From assembly GCA_958496175.1 (NCBI GenBank), contig OY292276.1, forward strand, positions 17,998,001 to 18,062,000: a DNA stretch of 64,000 nucleotides, given 5' to 3'. The notes below the pieces were generated by a model. That model ran no database searches. It worked only from the letters and a program-made list of their open reading frames with translations, and had not been told where the DNA came from. A program made the translations under genes and the position numbers. Each line of letters begins with the position of its first letter. The first letter of the stretch is position 1. Source of the stretch: Sisyra terminalis (taxonomy: Eukaryota; Arthropoda; Insecta; Neuroptera; Sisyridae). Below, piece after piece: positions 30,246 to 43,702 of the stretch.

Positions 30246-30920
30246 TTTTCGCTATTACTCGATTTACGGATTTTTATTAACCCTAGAGTCACTTAAGACT
30301 TTGAAAGTTATGAAGCGACGGTAACAATTTTTTTTTTTTATTTCCACTTAATTTGCACAATCTGCCTCTTGGCAATAATTGCAATTTGTCGTCTTGTCCT
30401 GCTCTTGAATTGGTTGTGTCCACCAACACAACTCAATATTTATTTATTAATTAAATTATTTAATTTGATTCACTTTTTATTAATTATTTTTTATTTGAAT
30501 CGGTCTGTTAGTTCCAAAATTGAGGGTCTTTTTAGTCTTCTATTCTCGGTGCTATTGTCGAGCAAATTGATAAAATAATTGCAAAAAAGTTACAAAACAA
30601 AATTATTTTTTACCTTATGTGTTTAGGTATACAAAACAGAAAATACTCTTTCTTATTAAAGAGCTTCATGAAGCTACAGCTATGTATTAAAAATAATTTT
30701 AATGAACTGATAACTGATAGTAAGATCACTATTTATAATTAAAGAAGCTAATATTATAAGTGAGAAACAATAATTTTTCTACATTTTCATCTCATGAATT
30801 CAGTTTCGGTTTTGGTTTTAGTTTCGGCTTGATGACAGCTGAAACAGAAACTAAGTCGAAACTCAATTTTTTGCTGAAACTAGACCAAAACCGAAAGTTC
30901 GATCGAACATTACTTATTTT

Positions 30921-33900
30921 TCCTTCTATTATAAATATAAAAATGTTAACTTTTTAGTTTCAATCTCTGTTAGTTATATGTATAAAAGCTCAGCAATATA
31001 TAAGCTCTACCGTGAAAACCAGCAAAGACAATAATTTCCCTAGAAATTATATTTTAATAATATACTTATGAATTTCATATTATAAAAGGAAAGGAAGACA
31101 AATAAAGAATTATTTATAAGTTAAATATATTAACAAAAAGTTCAAGTGTAACAATTAAGATACATAAAGCATATAGATACGACTAAACTCATATTATGCT
31201 CTAATTATTTTTTATATGCTAGTACCACATATCAACTATTTTTACCAACTTGAATTCGAATTTGTATTTAGATAATTCGAAAATTTTCTTGTTGTTTATA
31301 ATACAGAGTTTTATTAAATACCCAAATACAACTCTTCTTTATAGAAATGATTTCTTTACTGTTGTTTGTAAGTATACATAATTTACCAATAATAAATGTT
31401 CCTTATTAATTAAAAAAGTTCATAAGAATTTCTTTTACAAACAAGGCTTTTGAAAAAGCTTTTTGAGTTTGGATAAATATTAATAAGAGAGCAGCAAAAT
31501 TAAACGTTATACAGGTCAAATTAAACAAAAAGTTTTACTAATTTTTGAATCTTCTAAATCTTATAGTTTTTAAAATTCTAATGAGAGGGGGTTGTTTTTT
31601 TTTAATAACCACTTCGGATTAAAATTATGTAGGGTCTACTATATGAAGGAAATATAAAAACAAAACAAACCAGAAATAAGTATCTGTTGGTTTACCTAGA
31701 GTATCTAATTTAATATATTATTTTTAAATTTCACTAGGTGAAGGCTTAATTTACATATTGTAATTGTTATTTTTTTCGTAGGTATTTAAATTCTGAATAG
31801 CCAGTTAAAAGAAATAACGCATTAAAAAGTAAAACAAGTTTATTTAACATCTTTAGTTTGATTAAAAAAACGAAACTGTTTTTATTCCAAAACTGAAATA
31901 CGAGTAGATCGATAGTACTAAAAGATATATTATTTCCTCGATTGGTCTCAATTATTTCCACTAGATTTGTTAAATCAGATTTCCGCCTGTCAAAACAAAC
32001 GTCTTTTTCGACTTGAATCTATTATTTAAACTTACTACTTTATTTTACGAAAAAATCTTTCACTATAATTATATTATTCGTTCTCAACGCAGTAGGTCTT
32101 ATTTTCATTCATTATTATTACATTATTATAGAATAAACAATTCAATATGGCTATGGGCCATCATAATTTCTTTTCCTTGAACACACATAAAGGTTTTTAG
32201 ATTCTTAAGAAATACATTTATCCATAAAATAATTATGAAAGCATAATGAAGACAATCACGAAAATGAAGCATAAAATTAAATTTATTGAGTACCTATTTA
32301 TAAGCAATTAGAATAATTTAACTTTTACGTAGATTATCTCTGCATTGTTGTAAAATAATTTAATTAAGATATTAATATACTAGGAAACTATGTATAGAGG
32401 ATATTAATTTAATGAATTATTTAATTTGGTAGAAATAAAGTTGTATATATGAAGTATGAAGCTTTGATTAAATTGTTTCACGTGAAATTTGATTATTAAT
32501 TATCTTTTTATAGTCTGTGATTTCGAAAAAAAATCTCAATTTACTTTTTATTATTATTATTTTTCTAATTCTTGCTTATATATCGTTATATAACGAATAT
32601 CAATAAGGTTCTTACACGGAAAAAAATTATAGTAAAAACTACAATGTAGCATCGTAATGAAGGACTACACTTTCATTAACTTAGTCTTTGCAATATTTTA
32701 TTTTAAAATTTGTTATGTGCATTTGATAATTCGTTTAGGAATGAATTAAAAAAGTCAGTTGACAATATGGAGAAGTTAGTTTACTAATCAGTGAAAAATC
32801 CAATAATATTTATATATCGTTCATTATTTTTAATCCTAGCCTACCTTAATTCAAAGGTACACCGGTAGCCTTTTAACTTTCAACCAATTACGATTCTTGA
32901 CACCCATTTATGAATAAAATTATATTTTTTCTCACATGTTTAAATTATTCATAAATAATATTCGTTTATTAAAAATAGGTTCTACATCTTTGAAAATAAG
33001 TAATTGTATTTAATTTAAAATTAATTATAGACTTTGATAAAGTTTTAAATCAGAAACATCCGAATCTTGTAACTATAGGAAGCCCTGTTACTAAAGTAAT
33101 GAAATAGAATACTTTAATATTTAATACAACTGCCAATTATTGAAAATTGAGATCTACGGATACATTTTTATGATATCGTTTCGATTATATTCACTTCCTT
33201 ATGCTTAATTAAATTAGATAGATAGATATCTTTTTAATTGTAAGTTTATGTACGTAAGTAATCTTAATTTATATACTTAGAATATTTTGGGAAAACCGAA
33301 ATGCGGTGTTTTTTCCAGGCGCAATTTTCAAACTTATTTGTAAAGTTTAAAATATGGTATTTAAATATTTTTTTCCTATAGATATTGAGGTTTTTATAAT
33401 TTTTCTTTTAATGGAAAAAATCAACCAAAGCAAGTACAGCTGCACAAATATGGAGTTCTAAAATTTTATGAAAAAAAATCCCGTCCGTTGAAATGACTTT
33501 TTTATTATTATTTGCTAAATTAGTAGATACCTATAAGAAATTAGCCTGTTAATTCACCAAAATAGGATCAAATATAAAAAAAATGTAGTACAGAAAAGGG
33601 AACGCAAAGAATAAAGAGACGGTACCTTTTTGGTGTTTTTTTTTTTGAAGCTCCCGAGGAAAAATATAATAAGCTTTATTAGGGGTTCTCTGGTCAAAAA
33701 CAACTTTTCGAAACTTTAAAATCGACAACAGTCTCCTTTAGTAATCAATGAATCAATAATATGGTATAATCTTAATAGTTATATGCTGTATAGAGTTATC
33801 TGCATTTACTGGTGGTTTTTGTAACACCAAAAATTTATAGCCGGATCTATAGTGGTAATTAATTCAGAATAAAGTTCTTTTGCGTTGCGATGAACTCTTG

Positions 33901-36900
33901 CTTTGCCCCTACAAGAACACATATTACATATAATAAATGGTATTTTCTAATACTTTCTATGAACCCTGATGACATTTCATCGAACCTTAATATATTTTTA
34001 ACTGAATATAACATCGAAAAAAAAATATATTTCGTTTCTTTTCGTAACTAGGGTATCTAAGATCTATCTAGGATAGCTAGACTTCCAATTAAAGAAAGCA
34101 TTAATTTTGAAAAGTTAAAACGCAAGAATTATTGTAATTGTTATTTCATTACAAATCAACAGGACATAAGTTTCAATTTCAGGTATTGCATGTCTAAATT
34201 AGTTTAAATGTATGCCATAAAGTAGCTTTCGTAAATATGAGTCTGTTATTTAATATCGAAGTATAGTAGACTCTTTATAATTTGAAGCCAAAGATAAGGT
34301 ATTTAAACTAGGGTATCTAGGATTTATTTAGGGTAGCTAAACTTCCAATTAAAGAAAACATTAGAGATTGAAATGCTAAAACACAAGAATTATTGCAATT
34401 AAGTACAAAAATAATTTCAGTTAATCTTCACAAACTATAATATTATAATTTAAATATGTATTTATTAATACGTTTACAGTAACTATTATATAGTTGTATA
34501 TCTTAATGAAGTTCTAACTGCAGAAAACTATCAGCAGAAAATTTCAATCATTAATCGTGGTACATCACCATAAACAATCAACACCAAAAGTAATAACTTT
34601 GTAAAATTTTTCAATAACTATATACCGTATTATTTATAGAGAGACAAATGACTAATCCATACTTGTATTAAAAACAAGCAAAAGGCGACATATCAAATAG
34701 GGAATAAAGAATAAAAATAAAAAAAAAACGAATTAAGGAGATTTATTTACATTGTTTTAAAAGATATTTCAAGAGACGAATGAAAATTTCGAATTAAATT
34801 ACTTAAAATTAGCCAGAGGCTCAGGGGTAATAGATAATTAATATAAAAAGTTGGTATACAATATGGTTTTTTGTGTGATACATTAGTTGATTCCAAGAAA
34901 GTATTTCTTGCTAATGGAAGGGTTTTTTTGATATGAGCAATGAATCATAAGGAATTAATATCAGGAAAGCTCCTTAGAATAAAAAAGAGATTTGCCCGGA
35001 AAAAAATCTAGTCGGAAAAGTTAACTGGGCTCGCAAACTTACAGCATCCTGATATCCTAAGTATCTTAGGAAGATGGCTGAAGTAATTTGGCTACTCAAC
35101 AATATTACACTGCTCTATATAGACAAATAAAATAGCTAAACTGTTCACTTAATTTTATGGGTAGTTAATCTAACAAATATTTCAATTTCCATATTCTAAG
35201 TTAAATTGTGATTTTATTTATAAAAATATACTATTGAGGTAAAATTTCGTTTTTTTTTTTGGCATTAAGTGTTGACAGGAAGAATCTGTTAAAACCACTT
35301 ATTATTTAAAAGCAAGCACATGTTTTTATTTAAATTAAATGAGTAAAAGGAAAAGGCATTTTTTTCTGATTCGTTGATTCTTTTCGTTGACTTCAAACCA
35401 TTCGATAAAGATAAGCTATAATTGAGTTGTCTTCACTATGTTTTCTTCTTTGGCTGCCATTAACCCTACGGTTCCAGGAGATGAGGCGTGACGAGAGCCG
35501 TATGGTAAAGACGTGTTTGAAATTACTTGAAAATAATATACGTTCATAAATAAAATAAAAATATATGCATATAATATGAACACACAGAGACTTATTGTAT
35601 GCATATTTTGAAATTTAAATGCAACAATTAAATGTAGTTCAGATTAATCTCACTTTGGTATTGATATGTTTGATGTGGAAATTTGGAATATGCATTAGGG
35701 TATTTATATTTATTCAAATGCAATGGGTAGGACTTTTATGCGTTAAATTGGGTGTGTATGTGGACAATATAATATGTGGGATTTTGAATCTGAATATGAA
35801 ACGTTGTTGTTGGCATTTTACTCTTCTACTAAATTTTTGGAGTATCGAATTTTACGTAAAATTTTTATTCGTTTTTTTCTAATTTTTGAAACGACGTTTT
35901 CCACCATGTTGTATTAAGTCTCTTATAAAGTAATTATTTTTAAGAGGAATATTTCTTTGAGAATACAGACATTATTTCAGGTATCCAACCATAACAACCC
36001 ATCATTGCATATTCGATTCCTTTGAACAGTTTGAAGATAAATGAAATGCATATAAAATGAGACGGCATTATACAGCAAATTCCTAAGATGAAACAGAAAT
36101 GTTTAAATGAATCTCATTTATGTTTCGATCAAAATTTCTATCACGAAGAAGCAATTATGGCCATCTCTGAACTGACGATGGCCAATAGACATTACATGCA
36201 ATCTTATTGTGGTCAATGTTTGAGTGCAACAACAGTATACGTTGTTTCTGGACTTTAATAATCCATTCTTTTTCATTTATATATACATATATAAATTTTT
36301 TTTCCGAATAATGCCCACTTGATATCGTGATCGGAAACGTTCTACGTATGCTGTTATTATCCCCTCCGTTTTACCAAGCCTTCTAGTCACTAAAAACTTG
36401 ATGTGTTCATTATTAAGATCTCTGAATCCTCAAGATACCTCCTAAAAAGTTGATGCCTTTATTAAATGGAAGTGGTTCAAGTGTTAATTCATCAGAAATT
36501 ATGTGCTGAGACTTTTTAATGATTTTCGAGAAAGTATTTTATGATTTCTTTGCGTCTTCCTTTTGGAATAAGCCGAATTTTTGCATTAACTTCGTTCCGA
36601 GAAATAGATATAGATTTATAACTGTGGTTCTTTTCAACTCGTTAAGTATAAGTCATATTAAAAATTCAAAAACAATAATTAAGTTCATGGAAAAATATAT
36701 TATGGAAATGGAATGTTTTATGGAACTTTTTTATTTTATTCTCTTTTATTGTTAGGTGATCTTGAAAAAATTCATGGAAATTTATATATCTGGATCGTAT
36801 CTATCTGATGTGGATGTACATAAATTTAAAGTTAGATACATTTTATTTAGAAAATATCAGAAAATAAATCAACAATAGAGAATAAGAAACACGACACGAA

Positions 36901-37380
36901 AATATATACCAGAAGAGAAATAATATTGAATATATTATCATGGTACAAAGTTAATGCTGGAACCGAAGTAAGATATCGCGGACACCTAAGGCGTGATCTA
37001 AACAAATCCCGCTCGATCGGCTTTACTTGCTTCATGCCCCATTGGTAGAACAACTTCGAACTCAACCGTAAATATACAGTCATAAATATGTATATAGTAT
37101 GTAGGTATAAGTATCGAATACGCATCAGTATACGAAGGGTAATCGGGGTATACTACTTCATTTCTTTTCTTTAGTTTCTTTTCCACAAATCTTGAATTGT
37201 CTGTGAGTACAAGCGTAAAAGGCGACTATCCCCAAGGCCAGCGAGTCGTTCTCTACATGGAAGCTTCGATATCTCATCCTTACAAAGGTTCAGTCTTTAT
37301 TCATTCACCTCATTTTGACAATACATAGGAAAATATTTCTGGATTACATTACTGTTCCTCACTTTGATATACTTTTTTGA
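30921..37380. other. Gene-free AT-rich stretch
   Basis: Apart from the direct repeat pair at 34047 and 34308 I see no gene, RNA or bounded element in these 6.5 kb. Open frames at 35619-35882, 36519-36755 and 36847-37186 are unlike any family. A more complex patch at about 36,940-37,260 has several CpGs but no coherent reading frame. Confidence 0.5.
34047..34400. repeat. Direct repeat pair, about 95 bp each
   Basis: 34047-34140 and 34308-34400 share ACTAGGGTATCTA, GGTAGCTA-like text, ACTTCCAATTAAAGAAA and CAAGAATTATTG in the same order, separated by about 165 bp. A local segmental duplication or two copies of one repeat. Confidence 0.65.
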
Positions 37381-37975
37381 AATATATTAGAAATACTACC
37401 CTTAACTTGAAGGAAGATCACGAATTGACTCATAACTAAAACCCGTATAGAAAATTACGATGTTATCTGCTTGTCGTTTTGTTTACAATGTTTAAGGATA
37501 TTTGTAACAATAGAGAATAAGATATAATATATAAGAGACTTTTGGTTTCTTTATTGTTAATTATTTATTTTCAACCGAAGAAAGAAAAGGAGATTCCCAA
37601 TTCGACGCGAATATTTTTGTTATGGTATGGCCATTCCTCATTTTTCACAAAATAATCTGATTTTGATAATTCTTTTTTTTTTTTGCTAAATACGATAGAT
37701 ATATCTACCTTGAAATTAGTTCCTACCATGAAATCGAGAAAATATAGCAAAATACGATTATTGGTAAAGTGCTCTAGCATATATATTGTATATGTATCTT
37801 GCACATTTTTTACGCACCAGATTGAATTTTCCGGGAAACTATACTCACCTAAATATATTAGAAACACTACCTTTAGCTTGAAGTAAGATCACGAATTGGC
37901 TCATAACTAAAATCCGTATAGAAAATTACGACGTTATCTGCTTGTCGTTTTGTTTATAATGTTTAAGGATATCAT

Positions 37976-39302
37976 AAATATAAATTGGCTATCTTGCCGC
38001 AAGGTTTATAAAATACACAGGTGGCCTCATGGTGGCTACGTGATGGATACGTGACGTATCCAGAAGAAATTCGTACATATCTTCAGACTGATTCAATTTC
38101 AAAATTCTTCGTATGACGTCATTTTTTTTTTCTAATGGTGCAACCTGTGTAATTTACAAACCTTTATCTTGCCGTGCGTCCGTGCAGAATGAGCTATGCG
38201 TATGCGCTGTTATCCCCGCTTACGCATTCAAAACGTTGGTAGGAGTACTCACTCACTAATGTATTTATTTGTGAATACGTATTTCGGATTTTTAGGTTTA
38301 CAATATGTGAAAGCTAAAAAACTTAATGCTCACTTATAAACTTAACTTAAGCTTTTCAGATACATCTACTTATCAAAGTTTAAATTTTTAAGCAGACCCT
38401 AAGTTTTTGTTTCTAATAATAAATCAACTTTGTTTTATACTAAGCAGTAATAACGTTTCGCTTTTAACGGACTTTGATTGATTATTATATTTGAAATTTT
38501 GATTGTTTATTAAACGTTATCCCATACAAACTTTGTTACCGTTTTTCACTCTTTTAGGGAAGAAATTTTCAAAAACCCTTTCTTATTATATAACTGCATC
38601 GTATTAGGAAAACACTTTCCAAATTTCATCGACACAAATATACATTTATATTGGAAAATACAATGTAAAACGAAAAAAATTATGACCTTCTTTATTTTGA
38701 TTATCATGACTAAAAAGCTATTCAATTTCGCACATTTGGACGTTGTACATACAAAATTGTTGGAAATAGGTGGAAAGCGTGGAAGTAAATTAGAATATTA
38801 ATTATTCTATTGTCAATAACAATAAACGATTTTCAAATTGTTGTAAATACCGAAAAACAGTTAGTATCAAATATTTTACATTTGAATTGACAGTGAAATA
38901 TATGGAAAAAAATTGCTACCATAATGCTTTTCAGCCGAATATATAATTACTCCAGATCACAACCATTGGTTCATAAAATAAAATAGATTTTAAAAAGTTT
39001 GATTGTTGAAAAACCAACCAAATTTTAAAATCGCCTATTTGGTATAAGTAGTAAACTTTCATACTAATTTAGTGAAATGACGTTATTTAGAATATTGTTA
39101 TTAAAATTATATAAAAAAAAACACTTATATTTTATTTCGTAATATAATTTTAAATAAACTTTTTTTTATGTCAACAACACTTTGATTATTAAATTTAAAA
39201 TTTCGATTGGTGATTAACTACATTATCTCATATTAAACATTTTATTGAGATAAAACCTTTAGTTGCGACTGCAACGGGCAACTACTAGTTTATAATAATT
39301 AA
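37976..39302. mobile_element. Dispersed repeat inserted in the tandem array
   Basis: About 38250-39115 is collinear with 45495-46370: both contain ACGTATTTCGGATTTTTAGG, TTTACAATATGTGAAAGC, AAGCAGACCC and CACATTTGGACGTTGTAC. The right end carries GCAACGGGCAACTACTAGT, like the ACTAG-type ends of this family. It interrupts unit 2 of the array and itself contains the MITE at 38001-38164. No reverse-transcriptase frame is seen. Confidence 0.6.
38001..38164. mobile_element. 164-bp MITE with 10-bp target duplication
   Basis: Inverted ends AAGGTTTATAAAATACACAG and, on the other strand, AAGGTTTGTAAATTACACAG bound the element. It is flanked by identical TATCTTGCCG at 37990-37999 (one extra base before the terminus) and 38165-38174. 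A 9-11-bp duplication suggests a Mutator-like rather than hAT transposase. Non-coding. Confidence 0.7.
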
Positions 39303-40245
39303 GAATACGATAGACAATAATTTTGGTTTCTCTATTGTTAATTATTTGTTGTTAACCGACAAAAGAAAGGAAGATTCTCAAATCAACGCGTATATTTTTG
39401 TTATGGTACACTCATCCTTCATTTTTCACAAAATAGTTTAATTTGGATAATTCTTTTTTTGCTGAATACGGTATACCTACCTTGAAATTAGTTCCTACCA
39501 CGAAATCGAGAAAATATAGCAAATTACGATATTTTTTACACATCGGATTGAATTTTCCGGGAAACTATAAGTCACCTAAATATATTAGAAACACTACCCT
39601 TAACTTGAAGTAAGATGACAAATTGGTTCATAACTAAAACCCGTATAGAAAATTACGATGTTATTTGCTTGTCGTTTTGTTTACAATGTTTAAGGATATT
39701 TGTAACAATAGAGAATACGATAGACTTTTGGTTTCTTTATTGTTAATTATTTATTTCAACCGAAGAAAGAAAAGGAGATTTCCAATTCGGTGCGTATATT
39801 ATTGTTATGTTATGATCATCCCTCATTTTTCACAGAATAGTCCGATTTTGATAATTTTCTTTTATTTACACGATATACTTATCTTTAAATTATTCCAATT
39901 TATTTTTGAAAATTCAAATCGTTTTTTAACGATGAAAAAATAGGGGACAATTGACGGTTTCTCCATTAAATTTTGAGGAAAATTCATGATCTCAGCCATA
40001 AAAATGAGTCGCCTTAAATTTTTTTATCCTTTCATTTAAATAATTTCACTTTAATATTTTTCTAAATCTATAAAAGTTTTCCGGGAAACGGAAAGAAACT
40101 TTGATTTAATCGATGGATGTTTTATTATTTCATTACATTCCTTGAAATCGAGTATACTATAATAACAAAGTACGATACTTAGATAAAATACTCCGGCATG
40201 TATATGTATTTTTCACATTTTTCACACATCAGATTGAATTTTCCG

Positions 40246-41870
40246 GGAAACTTAATAATTTTTCGAAAATTCTTTGAAAATAGATACTTTATGAATTTTA
40301 ATTAATTTTTGCTAATCTAAAAATATCTATTTTTAAAAGTAGTTATAGGGAATTAGGTCACGATTAGGATAGCCAGAAAATTTGGAAAACTAGTTTAAAA
40401 TTTTCCTAAAATTTAAATTCAGTGGCAACTCAAAATTTGAAGTTTATTCCAAGTAAGAAAGTAGTCATAAAATGTACCAAACATTTTCTAATCACCGGAA
40501 AATTGAGGAAAACGTTTTATACGATTAGCAAAAATTGTTATCCCAAATGCCCATTAAAGATGTATCTTTTAGATTAAAATCAAATATGACAAGAATTTAA
40601 GTTGTTATTAAAGCTATTAGAAATAATCAATTTAAGAAATTTTTCTCTGGATCTCTTAGTTAGCGACGTTTCATTAACTAATATTCATTAACTAATTTAC
40701 ATAACTAAGTTTCATTAACTAATGCAGTTGATTGCAGTTATGATCCATCAATCCTTTAATAATTATTTATATTTATAAAAAAAGGATCTTACAATTTTCT
40801 ATTATAATGATGCTAGAAACAATATATGATTAATAAAAAGGAAGTATGGTGCATGAAACAAAATTCTCATTGCTATTTTAACTCTAAAGGATGAAAAAGT
40901 ACCTTAAAGAGGTTAAATATGAACTTATCTAACTTTTCCTAACAACCTTGTTTTGGTAAGCTTTTTACCGGATACACTAAAAACAACCCTTCAGCATGGA
41001 GTGCAAGTTGTTTGTAAATTTAACGTCACTAACTAATATTGCAGTTGATTACTGCTATGATCTATTAATCCTCTAATATTATTTATTTTTTTAAAGCATT
41101 ATTATATAATAGGAATATGATTAGTGCCAAATCTTTCCTACCGTTGAACTGAAAAGTTGAAGTATACTGTAAAAATTCACACACGCTTTTTTCTGGTTTC
41201 TATATCGAAAAAGATTGAGTAAATGAAATATTAGTTATAAATATGCTTATTGAAGAAATAAGGGGACTTATTTTTTCAATAAATAAGTATTTTTTTAAAT
41301 CAAAACTGAAATCAAGCTTTTATATATTGTTTATACATACACAATTCATCTATTATATCCAGACCCATGGTGACTTTCTGTAATACCTGAATTCAAGTCC
41401 TACGTAGTTACTTTAATATTACAACCAGAAAATAATGCTGTATCATAAAAAGGTTCTTTACAAAATGAATATTAAAGAAATATTACAGCCTAGCATTAAC
41501 ATGAAATAATTTTTCTCGCTTTTTTCCTATGCAAATACGTAGAAAGTGTATTTGTACACAGACTTCCAAAATTGGGGAAGTCTTATTTCAATTTTCAAAG
41601 CAGTTTTTTAAACAAATCCTAGTAAATTTTTTTTTCCAAGTAAGAGGCAAAAAATTCTATGAAAGTACAAAAACTGTAATCATTTCTGATATTGACAAAA
41701 AAATTATTTATGTAGTTTGATTTTTACTAAAAATACATGGAGGTATCTGGATTTTTTTTTATCTAGACTAGTTACCAGGATTACAATTTTACTTGTAAAC
41801 ACTGAGTAAGAACTACTGGAGTTCATTCGAAGGCTTAAAGTTGTGAATCTAGATTTTGGTTTAAGTAGGT
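40246..41870. other. Gene-free AT-rich stretch
   Basis: CATTAACTAA-type repeats cluster at about 40660-40730 and return near 41030, with TGCAGTTGATT and nearby ATGATC present at both places, suggesting two copies of one repeat. The open frame 41529-41720 matches no family. Nothing else is supported. Confidence 0.45.
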
Positions 41871-42500
41871 ATTAACACCAATAAGATCAAAATGCTGATT
41901 GTTGAACGCTTTAACGAACATCAAAACCAACTGGAAAGAATAGGCCTTTCCGTAGTTATGGATAGAATCGTTTATCTAGACTCGATGTTGCATAAATCCA
42001 GTTCATGCGAAGACGAAATTAGGCGACATATCGAAATTGATCGGTCTGCTATGACGTATTTATTTAAATTATGGAAAAATCGTAACATAACAAGAGCCAC
42101 TAAAATCAGATTGGTTAAATTCTAGTTTTTTCCATTTCTCCTACGTTTCGGAGACTGAAACTATCGGTGTTCGACGACAAATTGATGCCTTTGAAATGTG
42201 AGTTTGGATTAGAATTCTTCAAATCCTATGGACGGCTAAAAGAACAAATGTTAATGAAATCAAATAAGTTCAAAGACTCTCTTCACTAACGTATGGATGA
42301 ATCCTCGGGTTTTTTGGTCATATCGCGCATTACGAAACCATAGAAAAACTAACGATACAAGGACGATTTGAAAGATAAAGAAAATGCGGGCGAACATCGA
42401 CCTGTTAGACTGAAGTCCGGGAAGTGATCGTGGATTCGAGTTTTGCGTCCACAGCACAACAAGCAAAAGAGCATTATTGGTGGAAAAGGACCTACTAATA
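41871..42500 (+). pseudogene. Decayed LINE reverse-transcriptase C-terminal region
   Basis: The first frame reads NTNKIKMLIVER, then VYLDSMLHKSSSCEDEIRRH and SAMTYLFKLWKNRNITRATK. This is the segment after the polymerase domain in insect non-LTR elements (compare YLGSxIxxDGxxxxEIxxRI, KIWKxxxISxxTKxRL). After frameshifts and stops come INAFEM, then ILWTAKRTN, then ILGFFGHIA and IQGRFE, all collinear with the same family. It is 5'-truncated and clearly dead, plausibly of the RTE or a related clade. Confidence 0.7.
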
Positions 42501-42907
42501 CAGTGGTTTTCAACCAATTTTGAGCCATGTCCCACCTAAGCATTTCTAAAATCCTGATCCCTCCTCGTAATATTTAAATTTTGTTGTTCAAAATTTTACG
42601 GATATTCACTCGAAGGAAGCTTAAAAGGCCATTAACTTGGTATATAAATAAGCTTCCAAAGAATAAGTCATCCATGAGAGAGAAAAATAAAAAATGAAAG
42701 AATAGTTAAGTAAAGTTTTCAATCATATAATAGAGAACTGAAATGTAGAAATAGCAAATATTCGAATAACACATTATTCTGAAATGAATGAAAAACAATT
42801 ACTGTTATAAACTCATTCTCGAATCATTCCATAGTCTTTAGTCGAAGGGTGCACGTCCAGCTCATGACCCACCAAAATATTGCCATGACCCACGTTGGGA
42901 ATGACTG
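42501..42907. mobile_element. Diverged hAT-like MITE
   Basis: Starts CAGTGGTTTTCAACC and ends CGTTGGGAATGACTG, whose complement CAGTCATTCCCAACG pairs with the start at 10 of 15. Inward lie GCCATGTCCCACCTA on the left and CCATGACCCACG on the right, again inverted. Flanking octamers match poorly. It abuts the LINE remnant. Confidence 0.5.
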
Positions 42908-43702
42908 ATCTAGTGGGTTCTAAGAAATTTAGAACACCTCGAATAATAACCCTATTAACCATCAAATGGTAACGATATTTGGGTGAAGAAGAAGAAGCTC
43001 CCAGGATATGGGTAAACTTTATGACGCTACACTGAGCTTTGATGGTTTTCAAATATCTCGTGTTTGTAACTGATATCACTATTCTGTTAAAAGTTAATCA
43101 AAATCGGTAGGTTTAATTAGCTGGTTTGTTACTTAAAAATTTTTTTTTGATTCAATTGTAACCAAAGCTCTATTGTTATGTATTTGACAAGTCCCTATTT
43201 GATTTTCAATAAGAAATACTTACAATAAAAAAGATGACAGAAAATTTAAAAATTATTACTTAGTTGATCATTTTAGAAAGACTAACACTATGTTTTCCAA
43301 ATATCTTTTTTGTTATCTTAATTTTGGAGGAGTTTAACGTAGTTTTACTTAAATTACTGCTTTAACTTTTATTTCACCTAGGAACTCCAGCACCAAAAGC
43401 ACATAAAACCTAATGCTAAAGAAGGGTTTGTAGTGATGACATACCTAAAAACATATTATGTACGTTATATTATGTCGAATGTATGTGACACACCTGTGCA
43501 TCTAAGGACAAACGTGAATTGGAGGTTTACTTATACTATAAGCTTTAATATTACGATACTTATCATATGTATAAACTTATTTATGACGAAATATTGAAAT
43601 GTGATTGATTTACGTGAAGTATAACTATATTGAGGTATTGTTAAAAAGTTAGATATTATTTTTTAGGAATTTGTTTTTAAGAAAAACCTGGTTTTAAAAG
43701 GG

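Larger units (their letters stand above)
29549..30912. mobile_element. Probable hAT-like non-autonomous element, nested
   Basis: The left end TAGTGTCCGACCGAAA and the right end, read on the other strand, TAATGTTCGATCGAAC are inverted copies. Both are followed inward by many short GAAACTG / AGTTTCGG subterminal repeats in both orientations (29549-29625; 30795-30905), a hAT hallmark. The flanking octamers do not match, so either the insertion is old or two separate elements lie here. No transposase frame is seen. A retroelement tail and a tRNA-like segment sit inside it. Confidence 0.45.
37381..40245. repeat. Tandem array of about 470-bp units, interrupted
   Basis: Units begin AATATATTAGAAA at 37381, 37852 and 39579 and share CCCGTATAGAAAATTACGA, TGCTTGTCGTTTTG, TTTGTAACAATAGAGAATA, CTACCTTGAAATTAGTTCC and GAATTTTCCGGGAAACT in one order. 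The second unit breaks at about 37975 and resumes near 39303, split by a 1.3-kb dispersed repeat. The last unit is longer and more diverged. Several short open frames here are repeat translations, not genes. Confidence 0.75.

Noticed and set aside
35619..35882. 87-residue hydrophobic open frame
   Set aside because: No family resemblance; hydrophobicity follows from T-rich codons.
37571..37886. Two overlapping open frames on opposite strands
   Set aside because: They lie in one unit of the 470-bp repeat array and match no protein family.
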